DNA of 50,747 nt, taken from the NCBI GenBank assembly GCA_937929815.1, contig CALFUW010000100.1, positions 1 through 50,747 of the forward strand, in the 5' to 3' direction. The first letter of the stretch is position 1. Each line of letters opens with the position of its first letter. Positions 9,854 through 20,030 of the stretch are shown here, piece by piece. The notes under the pieces were generated by a model, which worked only from the letters and a program-made list of their open reading frames with translations, made no database searches and had not been told where the DNA came from. This stretch comes from an uncultured Flavobacteriales bacterium. GTDB lineage: Bacteria > Bacteroidota > Bacteroidia > Flavobacteriales > Schleiferiaceae. The position numbers were made by a program, and so were the translations under genes.

Positions 9854-9901
9854 ACCCTGATTCAAGGTTTTTTCTTATAGAATTTAAACAGCCGTACCTG
9901 C

Positions 9902-12664
9902 ATGGATAGGTTCTCTTTTTTAAACGCTGCGCACTTGCAGTTTTTCGAAGATTTATACAATCAATATTTAGAAAATCCTGACACCGTTGAGCCTTCGTGG
10001 AGGGCTTTTTTTCAGGGATTTGATTTTGCTAATGAATATGCAAATGGAACTACTGTCGACAAGGTTAGTGTGATAGAAAAAACTATATCAATACCCTCAG
10101 ACACATCGCACCTGGTTAAGGAATTTCGAGTTATCGAACTTATCAACGCATACCGTCAGAGAGGTCATCTGTTTACAGAAACCAATCCTGTCCGTGCTCG
10201 TCGCAAATATTCGCCAACGCTCGATCTGGAAAATTTCGGGCTCGACGACTCCGATCTCAATACATCATTTGAGGCAGCACGCCAGCTTGGGATGCCAAGT
10301 GCAGCGCCTCTGAGGAGAATCATTGAGCATCTGAAAAATGTGTATTGCCGGTCTATTGGTGTGGAGTACATGTATATCCGGGATGTCGAACGCAGAAAGT
10401 GGATCATTGACCGGCTCAATGAAAATGAAAACCTCCCCAACTTCTCGACAGAACAAAAAAAACATATTCTGAGCAAACTCACCGAAGCCGTAGGCTTTGA
10501 AACCTTTCTGAATACCAAATTCGTCGGTCAAAAACGCTTCTCCGTAGAAGGAGCTGAATCACTAATCCCAGCACTCGATATGGCCATAAATCACGGGGCA
10601 TATCTTGGAGTAAAAGAGGTTGTGATGGGTATGGCTCACCGCGGAAGGCTGAATGTGCTCACCAATATTTTCGGAAAGACCCAACGCGATATCTTCTCAG
10701 AATTTGAGGGTAAAGAATATGAGGATGAGGACTTTGATGGAGACGTGAAATATCACCTTGGATACAGCAGTATCAAAGTACTGGATGACAGCAAACAGAT
10801 ACGCCTCACCCTTGCTCCTAATCCTTCGCATCTGGAAGCAGTAAACGCTGTAGTAGAAGGTATAGCCCGTGCGCGAATAGACTACCAGCATCAGGGCGAT
10901 ATGTCGGCTTTGCTACCCATCTTGATTCACGGAGACGCGGCCATTGCCGCCCAGGGAATTGTGTACGAAGTCATCCAGATGGAAATGCTCGAAGGCTACA
11001 GAACGGGTGGAACAATACATTTTGTGATCAATAATCAGGTAGGCTTTACTACCAACTACCTCGACGCCCGGTCGAGTACCTACTGCACAGATGTAGCCAA
11101 AGTCATACTTGCACCGGTTTTTCACGTCAATGGAGATGACACAGAGGCTGTTGTACACGTTGCGAAATTTGCCATCGAATACAGGCAGCGATTCCTGCGC
11201 GACATCTTTATTGACTTGCTGTGCTACAGAAAGTACGGCCACAACGAGGGCGACGAACCTCGATTTACTCAACCACTTCTTTACAAGATCATTGCTAAAC
11301 ATCCTAACCCCAGAGATATATACATGAAAAAGCTCAAGGAAGAAGGGTTAGTGGATGAAGAATTTCTGAAAAAAATGGACGCTGACTTCAAGGCGATTCT
11401 TGAAATGCGCTACGATGAGTCGAAAAAAATCGAAAAAAACCGGATTACACCCTTTCTTGAAGAAGATTGGAAAGGCTTCAGAAAGGCAACCAGGGATGAT
11501 TTTCAGTCTTCACCCGAAACAGGAGTCAGTCGCGAAAAACTGATGAAAGTTGCAAAGGCACTTACTTCTCTTCCTGAGAACAAAAAATTTTTTAATAAAG
11601 TACTTAGATTGGTCGAAGACCGCAGAAAAATGGTTGAGGAGCGAAATGCCCTGGACTGGGGTATGGCCGAACTTATGGCTTACGGTACCCTCCTACTCGA
11701 CGGAATTCCAGTGCGAATATCCGGTGAAGATGTAGAGCGGGGTACCTTCTCCCACCGCCACGCAGTTATTTTGGTAGAAGATTCCGAGGAGGAGATTATT
11801 CAGCTAAATCATATACAACCCGGACAGGCGAGATTCGAAATTTACAACTCCCACCTGAGCGAATATGGCGTGCTAGGATTTGACTACGGATACGCTTTGG
11901 CCAGACCAAACCATTTGGTAATTTGGGAAGCGCAGTTTGGAGATTTTGCCAACGGAGCTCAAATAATCATCGACCAATTCATCTCTGCAGCAGAAGATAA
12001 GTGGGCTGTACAAAATGGTCTGGTAATGTACCTTCCTCACGGCTACGAAGGTCAGGGGGCTGAGCACTCGAGTGCCCGTTTAGAACGATTTTTACAACTC
12101 TGCGCACAACTTAATATGATTGTATGCAATCTGACTACTCCGGCACAACTCTTTCATATGCTGCGCCGGCAGTTTGCCTGGCCTTTCAGAAAGCCTGTCG
12201 TGCTTATGTCACCCAAATCACTCCTGCGTCATCCACATGCTACCAGCACATTGGAAGAATTGGAAAACGGCCACTTCATGGAGGTGATTGATGACCCCTT
12301 TATTGAAGATAAGACTAAGGTGACCAAATTAGTATTTATGTCAGGTAAGTTGTACTACGAGCTTCTTGAAGAGCGCGATAAAGAAAATCACCATGATACA
12401 GCTCTGATACGGATTGAACAACTCTATCCTCTTCCCGCAGCAATGATTGAAAGCATTATTCAATCCTATCCAAATGCGAGGAAAATAATATGGGCACAGG
12501 AAGAACCTGCCAATATGGGAGCTTACTATTACATGCGAATCAAATTCCCGGTAAAAGATTTCATAGTCGTGAGTCCTGCTGCAAGTGCAAGTCCTGCGAG
12601 TGGATCCCATCAGGCTTCAGTAGCCCTTCAAAAGCGCATCATCAAAAAAGTCTTTAGCATCTAA
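9902..12664 (+). CDS. sucA: 2-oxoglutarate dehydrogenase E1 component
   Basis: YLENPDTVEPSWRAFF, VVMGMAHRGRLNVLTNIFGK, GDAAIAAQGIVYE, PHGYEGQGAEHSSARLERFLQL. Confidence 0.98.
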   Translation: MDRFSFLNAAHLQFFEDLYNQYLENPDTVEPSWRAFFQGFDFANEYANGTTVDKVSVIEKTISIPSDTSHLVKEFRVIELINAYRQRGHLFTETNPVRARRKYSPTLDLENFGLDDSDLNTSFEAARQLGMPSAAPLRRIIEHLKNVYCRSIGVEYMYIRDVERRKWIIDRLNENENLPNFSTEQKKHILSKLTEAVGFETFLNTKFVGQKRFSVEGAESLIPALDMAINHGAYLGVKEVVMGMAHRGRLNVLTNIFGKTQRDIFSEFEGKEYEDEDFDGDVKYHLGYSSIKVLDDSKQIRLTLAPNPSHLEAVNAVVEGIARARIDYQHQGDMSALLPILIHGDAAIAAQGIVYEVIQMEMLEGYRTGGTIHFVINNQVGFTTNYLDARSSTYCTDVAKVILAPVFHVNGDDTEAVVHVAKFAIEYRQRFLRDIFIDLLCYRKYGHNEGDEPRFTQPLLYKIIAKHPNPRDIYMKKLKEEGLVDEEFLKKMDADFKAILEMRYDESKKIEKNRITPFLEEDWKGFRKATRDDFQSSPETGVSREKLMKVAKALTSLPENKKFFNKVLRLVEDRRKMVEERNALDWGMAELMAYGTLLLDGIPVRISGEDVERGTFSHRHAVILVEDSEEEIIQLNHIQPGQARFEIYNSHLSEYGVLGFDYGYALARPNHLVIWEAQFGDFANGAQIIIDQFISAAEDKWAVQNGLVMYLPHGYEGQGAEHSSARLERFLQLCAQLNMIVCNLTTPAQLFHMLRRQFAWPFRKPVVLMSPKSLLRHPHATSTLEELENGHFMEVIDDPFIEDKTKVTKLVFMSGKLYYELLEERDKENHHDTALIRIEQLYPLPAAMIESIIQSYPNARKIIWAQEEPANMGAYYYMRIKFPVKDFIVVSPAASASPASGSHQASVALQKRIIKKVFSI

Positions 12665-12690
12665 CTATACATTTAAAAAAGTAATAACCC

Positions 12691-13947
12691 ATGATATTAG
12701 AAATGAAAGTGCCCTCTCCGGGCGAATCCATCTCCGAAGTAGAAATAGCTCAGTGGCTGGTAAAAGACGGTGATTATGTGGAGAAAGATCAGGAAATAGC
12801 CGAGATAGACAGTGATAAAGCAACTCTTGCACTACCGGCTGAAGCCTCCGGCACAATCAAAATTCTGGTGCCGGAAGGCACAACCGTAGCCGTGGGTGAT
12901 GTAGTATGTACCATTGACACTTCAGCGGTAAAATCGTCTGAAAAAGCACCTTCAAAATCCGAAACGGACAAACAGGCAGAAACTCTAAAAAAAGCTGAAG
13001 TTGAATCCGCAGCCAAACCCACTCCCAAACCTGAATCCGATTCCAAACCAACCTCCTATGCAGCCGGCGTACCTTCACCGGCGGCAAAAAAACTGATGGA
13101 AGAGACCGGAGTTACTCCTACTACAGGCAGCGGAAGAGACGGCCGGATCACAAAAGCAGATGTCATGAAGGCTGCCGAAGAGATAAAAGGCCGTGCATCA
13201 ATGGGTACACCCGGAACGGGCAGTAGGCAGTCCGAACGCAAAAGAATGTCAGCCCTTCGTCGTAAACTCTCCGAACGCCTGGTGTCGGTCAAAAATGAAA
13301 CGGCCATGCTTACTACCTTTAATGAGGTGGACATGAAAGCTATATTCGACCTTCGGGCTAAGTTTAAAGATGACTTTGCGGCCAGGCATGGAGTAGGTCT
13401 TGGCTTTATGTCATTTTTCACCAGAGCGTGCGTAAGCGCATTGAAAAGTTTTCCGCAAGTCAATTCTATGATCGACGGGGAGGAAATGGTGACTTTTGGC
13501 TACTGCGATATTTCAATCGCAGTGAGCGGGCCAAAAGGATTGATGGTGCCAGTACTCAGAAATGCTGAAAATATGTCTTTTGCCGGTGTGGAAAAGGAAA
13601 TAAAACGCCTGGCCACCCGCGTGCGGGATGGTGTAATCACAGTGGATGAAATGACCGGCGGCACCTTTACCATAACCAACGGTGGAGTATTCGGCTCAAT
13701 GCTTTCTACGCCGATTATCAATCCCCCGCAATCGGCAATTCTCGGTATGCACAACATCGTCGAGAGGCCGGTCGTGCGCGAAGGTCAGATCGTCGTACGC
13801 CCGGTGATGTATGTCGCGCTGAGCTATGACCATCGCATCATCGATGGCCGGGAATCCGTGGGCTTTCTCGTTCATGTGAAAGAATGTCTCGAAAACCCTA
13901 TTGAAAAACTTATGAATAATGACCCGCACAAAGCGTTAGAATTGTAA
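12691..13947 (+). CDS. sucB: Dihydrolipoyllysine-residue succinyltransferase (2-oxoglutarate dehydrogenase E2)
   Basis: Lipoyl domain IDSDKATL, E3-binding PSPAAKKLMEETGV, C-terminal SYDHRIIDGRESVGFL. Confidence 0.97.
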   Translation: MILEMKVPSPGESISEVEIAQWLVKDGDYVEKDQEIAEIDSDKATLALPAEASGTIKILVPEGTTVAVGDVVCTIDTSAVKSSEKAPSKSETDKQAETLKKAEVESAAKPTPKPESDSKPTSYAAGVPSPAAKKLMEETGVTPTTGSGRDGRITKADVMKAAEEIKGRASMGTPGTGSRQSERKRMSALRRKLSERLVSVKNETAMLTTFNEVDMKAIFDLRAKFKDDFAARHGVGLGFMSFFTRACVSALKSFPQVNSMIDGEEMVTFGYCDISIAVSGPKGLMVPVLRNAENMSFAGVEKEIKRLATRVRDGVITVDEMTGGTFTITNGGVFGSMLSTPIINPPQSAILGMHNIVERPVVREGQIVVRPVMYVALSYDHRIIDGRESVGFLVHVKECLENPIEKLMNNDPHKALEL

Positions 13948-13950
13948 GTC

Positions 13951-14601
13951 ATGATCTACTTACGGCAGATTCTGAAACTGCTACGGACAGATTTTAGAAT
14001 CGAATGGCGGGAAAAACACCAGTTTTTCTCACTGTTGCTTTACATCACATCTTCTTCATTCATCGCCTACATGATGCTGAAGTCAGATGTTGCTCCCCGG
14101 ATATCGATATCGGTCTTTTGGATTGTTCTGGGATTTGGAGCCGTAACCATCACATCCAGAAGTCTGATTCGCGAAACTTCTCATCGCTTTGTATTTTACT
14201 ACCAGATGACTCCGCCTACACTCCTGATTGTTTCTAAAATTCTTTTCAACTGCATCCTGCTCACTATTATCTCATGGTTTACAGCGTGGCTGTTTGATCT
14301 GCTTTTTCAGAACGGCTTTTCTATCAGATATCTGATAACCATCAGCACCCTCGGAGCATTGGCTTTTGGCACTACGCTTACACTTATTGCCGGTATCTCA
14401 GCTTCTGCGCAAGGCAATGCTGCCATCATGGCTGTATTATCATTTCCATTGATGCTGCCTCAACTCTTAATACTGATTCGAGTCAGTGAAGCCTTGCTGA
14501 TCAGCGCGGAGAGTGGCAGATATATTTTAACTTCCTTACTGGTCGATGGTATAACATTGGTTTTAAGTATTGTGCTTTTTCAGTTTCTTTGGAAAGAATA
14601 A
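13951..14601 (+). CDS. ccmB: Heme exporter protein B (CcmB)-like permease
   Basis: Six-TM pattern; LLRTDFRIEWREKHQFFSLLLY, ALAFGTTLTLIAGISASAQGNAAIMAVLSFPLMLPQLL. Confidence 0.85.
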   Translation: MIYLRQILKLLRTDFRIEWREKHQFFSLLLYITSSSFIAYMMLKSDVAPRISISVFWIVLGFGAVTITSRSLIRETSHRFVFYYQMTPPTLLIVSKILFNCILLTIISWFTAWLFDLLFQNGFSIRYLITISTLGALAFGTTLTLIAGISASAQGNAAIMAVLSFPLMLPQLLILIRVSEALLISAESGRYILTSLLVDGITLVLSIVLFQFLWKE

Positions 14602-14610
14602 ATTAGCCTG

Positions 14611-15018
14611 ATGAAAGTTCAATTCAACATGTCGCTCCATGAGCCTCCGTTTCACATTCGGCTCGCCGTTAGCACACTGAGTTTTTTTTTAGCGTCTTAT
14701 ATTACCCCCGGAGTCCATTTGAGAGATATTCTTGCCGCTTTTATTGTTGCCCTTGTTTTGGGAATATTCAACATCACGATCAAGCCGCTTCTCATTCTGC
14801 TGACCTTACCCGTTACTCTGGTGACCTTTGGGATATTCCTTTTTGCGATTAATGCTATTGTTATACTTATTGCGGCTCAATTAGTGAGCGGTTTTGAGGT
14901 GAATGGCTTTTGGAGTGCTCTTCTGTATAGTTTTTTCGTCTCGCTTATCAGTGGCTTTCTTCATGGTCTGGCCCAGAATCTTGGAAAGCGACATAAAAAC
15001 GATAAAACCAATTACTAA
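14611..15018 (+). CDS. Phage holin family (superfamily IV, 4-TM) membrane protein
   Basis: YITPGVHLRDILAAFIVALVLGIFNITIKPLLILLTLPVTLVTFGIFLFAINAIVI. Confidence 0.88.
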   Translation: MKVQFNMSLHEPPFHIRLAVSTLSFFLASYITPGVHLRDILAAFIVALVLGIFNITIKPLLILLTLPVTLVTFGIFLFAINAIVILIAAQLVSGFEVNGFWSALLYSFFVSLISGFLHGLAQNLGKRHKNDKTNY

Positions 15019-15099
15019 TTAGTATTACCAATCTGTTTCTTTTTAAAGTCAATCAAAAATAAACTTCCGGGAATTCGACTTAAATTGTCCTGAACTGAA

Positions 15100-16707
15100 C
15101 TAAGCAAACAGGCGAACTAGTTTTTTTGTGAATGGATGTTTTGGAGTGGTGGTGATGGTGCCACTCCATTCCTCTACAAATTCACCCCCGTACATTACCA
15201 ATATGCGGTCGCAGAAGTAATCTGCAATGATCAGATTATGAGTGATAAACAAATAGCTGAGATGCAAGTGACGCTTCAAGTCGTTTAACAGGTTGATCAC
15301 TACTGCCTGGACAGAGACATCAAGTGCGGCTACACTCTCATCCAGAACAAGCAGAGCCGGCCGCAATACCAATGCCCGTGCTATTGCAATGCGCTGCCTC
15401 TGTCCCCCGGAAAACCGGTGTGGATAGTCGTAAAATCTACTCCCGTCGATACCTGTAATTTTTAATATTTCTCTGGCTTCATTTTCAGCCTGAGTGCTTG
15501 ACAGACCCTTTGCCAGGAGAGGTTCCATGACCTGTCGACCTATGGAGAGCTGTGGATTCAGACTGGAAAAAGGATCCTGAAACACCAGCTGTACCACATC
15601 AGCTCTTCTGCCCGGTGGATGGAAAAGGATGGAGCCGGCATCGGCTTTTTCTACTCCGCAGAGAATACGTGCCAGGGTGGACTTCCCGCAACCGGATGGA
15701 CCTACTATTCCGACGGTTTCACCGGAATTGATCACCAGCGTAATGTCTTTTAATACAGTGCGCGTTGTGTTGTTTTGTACATATACCTTCTTAATGTTTT
15801 GGATATGCACGACAGGGCATATTCTGTCTTCACTAGGAGGCAATCCGGCAGAGGATTTTGACATATGCGGTGCTTTCCATTCCTCGTCCAGAAAGTCAGA
15901 AACTACCGGGAGATACTCTGGCTTATAGCCGATTCTGGGTTTTGAGAGCAATAATGCCTGTGTGTATGGGTGCTTAGGTGTACGATAGATTTCCCTTGTT
16001 TTACCGGTTTCCAAGACTTCTCCACGTCTGATGACCATTACTTTCTCACAAAGTGCGCCCACGAGGTCCAGGTCGTGACTTACAAAGATGAGCATGGTGT
16101 CATCTTTGTTGCAAAGATTTCGAATAAGGTCAAGAATTTCAGCCTGTACAAGCATGTCGAGTGCCGTGGTTGGCTCGTCAGCTATGAGCAATACCGGTTT
16201 TTTAATCATTGCCATTGCAATGACCACTCTCTGGCGTTGGCCGCCACTAAGCTGATGGGGGTATTTTTTAAATGTAGCGGTTGGGTCAGGCAGTTGTACC
16301 TTCTCCAGCCAGTCGAGGGTCATCTGTCTTTTTTGGGAAGTCGGCAGGTCGGAAGTTTCCAAAGCTTCCATGATCTGTTTTCCAATAATCATTGCAGGAT
16401 TGAGAGCACTCATGGGCTCCTGAAATACGTAGCCTATATATCTTGCCCTGTCCCGTAGAGTGTTTTGGGTGTTCAACAGGACTTTTCTGTTTTTTGTCTC
16501 AAGAGTCAAATAGTCGGCCGAGACGCGTAACCCCGATGGCAAAAGTCCTGCTATTGCTTTACAAATCAATGACTTACCTGAACCACTTTCCCCTACCAAA
16601 CCAAGCTTTTGACCTCCGGCCAATGAGAATGTCACCTCCTTGACCAGTGGCTGTGTAGCTTCGGATATCGTTACACAAAGGTTTTTTACCTCCAAGAGTA
16701 CACTCAT
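15100..16707 (-). CDS. ABC transporter ATP-binding protein, oligopeptide/dipeptide type, two fused nucleotide-binding domains
   Basis: Two Walker A (GESGSGKS, GPSGCGKS), two signature motifs (LSGGQRQRV, FSGGQRQRI), two HP[YF]T C-terminal motifs. Confidence 0.95.
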   Translation of the reverse strand: MSVLLEVKNLCVTISEATQPLVKEVTFSLAGGQKLGLVGESGSGKSLICKAIAGLLPSGLRVSADYLTLETKNRKVLLNTQNTLRDRARYIGYVFQEPMSALNPAMIIGKQIMEALETSDLPTSQKRQMTLDWLEKVQLPDPTATFKKYPHQLSGGQRQRVVIAMAMIKKPVLLIADEPTTALDMLVQAEILDLIRNLCNKDDTMLIFVSHDLDLVGALCEKVMVIRRGEVLETGKTREIYRTPKHPYTQALLLSKPRIGYKPEYLPVVSDFLDEEWKAPHMSKSSAGLPPSEDRICPVVHIQNIKKVYVQNNTTRTVLKDITLVINSGETVGIVGPSGCGKSTLARILCGVEKADAGSILFHPPGRRADVVQLVFQDPFSSLNPQLSIGRQVMEPLLAKGLSSTQAENEAREILKITGIDGSRFYDYPHRFSGGQRQRIAIARALVLRPALLVLDESVAALDVSVQAVVINLLNDLKRHLHLSYLFITHNLIIADYFCDRILVMYGGEFVEEWSGTITTTPKHPFTKKLVRLFA

Positions 16708-16802
16708 TTTTTAGAAAATATTAATCACTTTGCAGAATACAGGGTGTTGCAATTTTGTTGTATCAAGGAAGATTCAAATATCTTCATATTTCAGTCATTT
16801 CC

Positions 16803-17492
16803 ATGAATTCGTCCAAAATGAACAGAAAGAATCTGCTACTCATTTCCCTTACAGCCATTGTGCTGATTGCAATTTATAGTATTGGGGGATACATCATGAG
16901 AGAACCAGAACGACTTCCGGTGTACAATCCGGCTGATCTAAATCCGGAATTGGTAGACAGTAGTCTCCGGCGTGTGGGAAGAAATTTTAAAACAGGATCT
17001 TTCAGCGTAGTCAATCACCTGGGAGATACCATTACAGAAAAATCTGTAGAAGGTAAAATTCGAGTAGTCAATTTTTTCTTCACGACCTGCCCTTCTATAT
17101 GCATCGATATGACCCGCGAGTTGAAACGGGTTCAGGATGAATTTAAGGGCGATGCGAGATTGATACTTATGTCCCACACCGTTATGCCCGAAGTAGATTC
17201 GATACCTGTGCTTAGGCACTATGCAGAAATCAACGGCATAGACCCCTCGATCTGGTGGCTGGTACGAGCTGATGAGGGTGAGATCCAACGCCTTGCCCGA
17301 AAGGTATATTTTGCTGTGAAAGACGGATATGGTGAGGCTGATGATCACGGATTCATCCATACGGAAAATGTGGTGATTGTGGATACCCAGGGACGACTTC
17401 GCGGGTTTTACGACGGTACAGACGCAGAAGACATTCAAAGATTGATACACCACATCAAAATTCTGATGAAAGATGATACTCCAAGATATTAA
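16803..17492 (+). CDS. SCO1/SenC family protein
   Basis: N-terminal TM; FFTTCPSICIDMTREL CxxxC, C-terminal HTENVVIVDTQGRLRGFYDG; start moved from TTG 16755 to ATG 16803. Confidence 0.93.
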   Translation: MNSSKMNRKNLLLISLTAIVLIAIYSIGGYIMREPERLPVYNPADLNPELVDSSLRRVGRNFKTGSFSVVNHLGDTITEKSVEGKIRVVNFFFTTCPSICIDMTRELKRVQDEFKGDARLILMSHTVMPEVDSIPVLRHYAEINGIDPSIWWLVRADEGEIQRLARKVYFAVKDGYGEADDHGFIHTENVVIVDTQGRLRGFYDGTDAEDIQRLIHHIKILMKDDTPRY

Positions 17493-17579
17493 AATATGTG
17501 AGAATGAACTTCACATCACCCATGACTTCATTCCGCCAAAAAAACCAGCCTTCAGATTGCAAAAATCTGCGACGGGCAT

Positions 17580-20024
17580 TTAAGCATCTACTTCAAACTG
17601 ATATCGGATCTTTCGGTAGTCAGCCTGAGAAAAAAAGGTAAGACATGTATCCCAAAGGTGATTTTTTACTTTGAGATAGGACTGATTTCTGGCTATTTTG
17701 ATCAGAAAACGCATTCTGTAGTATGAGTTGACCCGTGCTACAGGTGGAAATTCAGGACCAATGACTGCAATATCCCGGATGTCTTTCAGTTTATTCGCCA
17801 GATGTGTTGCCGCTAACTGAACGGTTTTGAGATCCATATGACGCAGCGTCAGCTGAATCATTTTGACAAAGGGAGGATATAGAAATTGTTTTCGCTCTTC
17901 GGTCTGCCAGCTGTAGAAGGCTTTGTAATCATGAGCTGTAACAAAGGAGAGTATCGGGTGTGTGATGTTGTAGGCTTGAATATACACCTTTCCTTGTTCC
18001 CCGCTCCGTCCGCTCCGTCCGGCGACCTGCTCGAGTATCTGATAGGCGCGTTCGTGTGCGCGATATTCAGGAAAGTACAGCAATGCATCAGCATTGACCA
18101 CTCCTACTACCTCGACCTTGCTGAAATTCAAACCTTTAGTTACCATTTGAGTCCCTACAAGTATATCTACATTTCCTGACTCCATATCTGTGAGAAGCTG
18201 AGCATACTTTTTCTTGCTTCTGGCAGTATCAAGATCAAGTCGCCCGATGCGCGCCGAGGGAAAGTATGCGTAGAGTTCGTCTTCGACTTGCTCCGTGCCG
18301 GCTCCCAACAGCTCCAGATGAACACTACCGCACACCATACAGGCAGTAGGTACCGGCTTCTCTCTGCCGCAGTAATGGCATTTCAACTTATGCACAGCCT
18401 TGTGAAAAGTGAGAGCGATGTCACAATGGTCACAGATGTAAATGTATCCGCAGTCTTGACATACAATCCGTGGAGAGTAGCCTCTGCGATTGATAAAAAC
18501 AATGGATTGTTTCCCGCGGGAAAGTGCGCTCTCCATGGCATCAAGCATGGTCTGGCTAAAATTGCCGCGAAGTCTGTTTTGTTTTTTTTCAGATATGAGA
18601 TTTATGAGCTTTACCTCGGGTAGGCTAAGACCCTCATACCGCTCGTGGAGTTCGACGAGTGTGTACTTTCCGGAGATTGCATTGAAATAGCTCTCCACTG
18701 ATGGTGTCGCGCTGCCTAAGAGCACACGGGCGTTGTAAAGTGTGGCTAAATAAATAGCAGCATCGCGACCTTGATACCGCGGGTTGGGTGCATCCTGACG
18801 ATAGGAGGCGTCGTGCTCTTCATCGATGATGGTCAGGCGCAGGTCGCAGTACGGTAGAAATAAAGCACTTCTGGCCCCGACGATCAGTCGGCCGCCAGGT
18901 TCTTGTTTTCGCACGGATTCCCAGACATCCGAACGCTCTTTGTCAGTCATGCGGCTGTGGTATAAGCTGATCCGATCGCCAAAAAATTGCCTGAGCCGCC
19001 CGATAAGCTGCGTGGTTAGAGCGATTTCAGGCACTAGCATCAGGCACTGACCGCCGGCCTTTTCTGCCTCTTTGAGTAGGTGAACATAGATTTCCGTTTT
19101 ACCGCTGGATGTTACTCCGTGGAGGAGCACCGTTTTACCGGTGACAAATGAGCTAATTATCTGATCAAACGCTACTTTCTGTGCGGGTGTAAGATCAAAA
19201 CCCGCCTTGCCGGCCCTGCCAGGGAGAGAAGACTCTTTTACTTCCGAGATTTGGAAGATCCCCTTCCTGACCAGGGATTCTAGAGAGGACACTCCGGCTT
19301 TTGCCTCATGCAGGAGTCTTTCCACAGTGATGTAGTCAGTACTGCTATGGAGCTTGTAGTAGGCTAAAATCAGATTTTGCTGGGTTGGAGACTTTTTGGT
19401 GAAATTTAGAATTTGAGTAATTTCCTCTTCCTTGTCCGATTGTAAGTGTACCACTTTAATCCACTTCTCCAGAGACTGGTGTCTGACCTTTTCTTTTATG
19501 ATCAAATGGCCGGAGTCCACGAGCCTTCTAACCGCACGCACGGCAGAGGTTCCGATGTGTTTGACAACATCCTGGATGGTGCAATCGGGGTTGGAGCGCG
19601 TATATAGTAAAATTTCTGTTTCCTGCTCCGAAAGGTTATCGGGCCAATGGTCCGGATCGGGCAAGCAGTTGAGCCGGGTTTCACTCTCGAGTTTAAAACG
19701 TGATGGTAGTGCCACATTCATCACCTCTCCGGGAGTGCACATGTAGTACCGGGCCATCCACTCCCAAAACCGAATGACACGCATATCGTCCACTACGGGT
19801 CCCAAATCCTCTACAATGGGCTTGGGCAAGTGATTTTCAGGCGCTGTATTGTGGAGTTTTACAACTATTCCGGAATACAATTTTCTCTTTCCAAACGATA
19901 CCACTACTCTGCTTCCGGGTCTTACACTATGTCGCAATTCCTCCGGAATTTCATAGGTAAATCCATAAGCCAAAGGTCTCGGCAAGAGAACTTCTGCGTA
20001 CCTGTATGGAGTAGGGAGTTCCAA
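17580..20024 (-). CDS. priA: Primosomal protein N' (replication restart helicase PriA)
   Basis: LLHGVTSSGKTEIY, DEEHDASYRQ, zinc site CQDCGYIYICDHC...CHYCG...CMVCGS, QVAGRSGRSG. Confidence 0.98.
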   Translation of the reverse strand: MELPTPYRYAEVLLPRPLAYGFTYEIPEELRHSVRPGSRVVVSFGKRKLYSGIVVKLHNTAPENHLPKPIVEDLGPVVDDMRVIRFWEWMARYYMCTPGEVMNVALPSRFKLESETRLNCLPDPDHWPDNLSEQETEILLYTRSNPDCTIQDVVKHIGTSAVRAVRRLVDSGHLIIKEKVRHQSLEKWIKVVHLQSDKEEEITQILNFTKKSPTQQNLILAYYKLHSSTDYITVERLLHEAKAGVSSLESLVRKGIFQISEVKESSLPGRAGKAGFDLTPAQKVAFDQIISSFVTGKTVLLHGVTSSGKTEIYVHLLKEAEKAGGQCLMLVPEIALTTQLIGRLRQFFGDRISLYHSRMTDKERSDVWESVRKQEPGGRLIVGARSALFLPYCDLRLTIIDEEHDASYRQDAPNPRYQGRDAAIYLATLYNARVLLGSATPSVESYFNAISGKYTLVELHERYEGLSLPEVKLINLISEKKQNRLRGNFSQTMLDAMESALSRGKQSIVFINRRGYSPRIVCQDCGYIYICDHCDIALTFHKAVHKLKCHYCGREKPVPTACMVCGSVHLELLGAGTEQVEDELYAYFPSARIGRLDLDTARSKKKYAQLLTDMESGNVDILVGTQMVTKGLNFSKVEVVGVVNADALLYFPEYRAHERAYQILEQVAGRSGRSGEQGKVYIQAYNITHPILSFVTAHDYKAFYSWQTEERKQFLYPPFVKMIQLTLRHMDLKTVQLAATHLANKLKDIRDIAVIGPEFPPVARVNSYYRMRFLIKIARNQSYLKVKNHLWDTCLTFFSQADYRKIRYQFEVDA

Positions 20025-20030
20025 AAAACT

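Noticed and set aside
10165-10531. 117 and 88 aa antisense ORFs within sucA
   Set aside because: Mirror-frame artefacts of a conserved coding region
13056-13463. 135 aa antisense ORF in sucB
   Set aside because: Shadow ORF
14611-15018. Holin-family gene as a prophage sign
   Set aside because: This 4-TM 'phage holin family' protein is a common chromosomal housekeeping membrane protein; no other phage genes nearby
15970-16458. 162 aa plus-strand ORF opposite the ABC ATPase gene
   Set aside because: Antisense shadow ORF inside a strongly conserved gene; no recognisable domain
17493-17579. GAATGAA...TTCATTC inverted repeat between SCO1 gene and priA
   Set aside because: Only 7 bp arms with a long loop and no T tract; weak as a terminator
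17998-18022. Short tandem repeat GCTCCGTCC x2 in priA
   Set aside because: Encodes the conserved GRSGRSG helicase motif; explained by protein sequence
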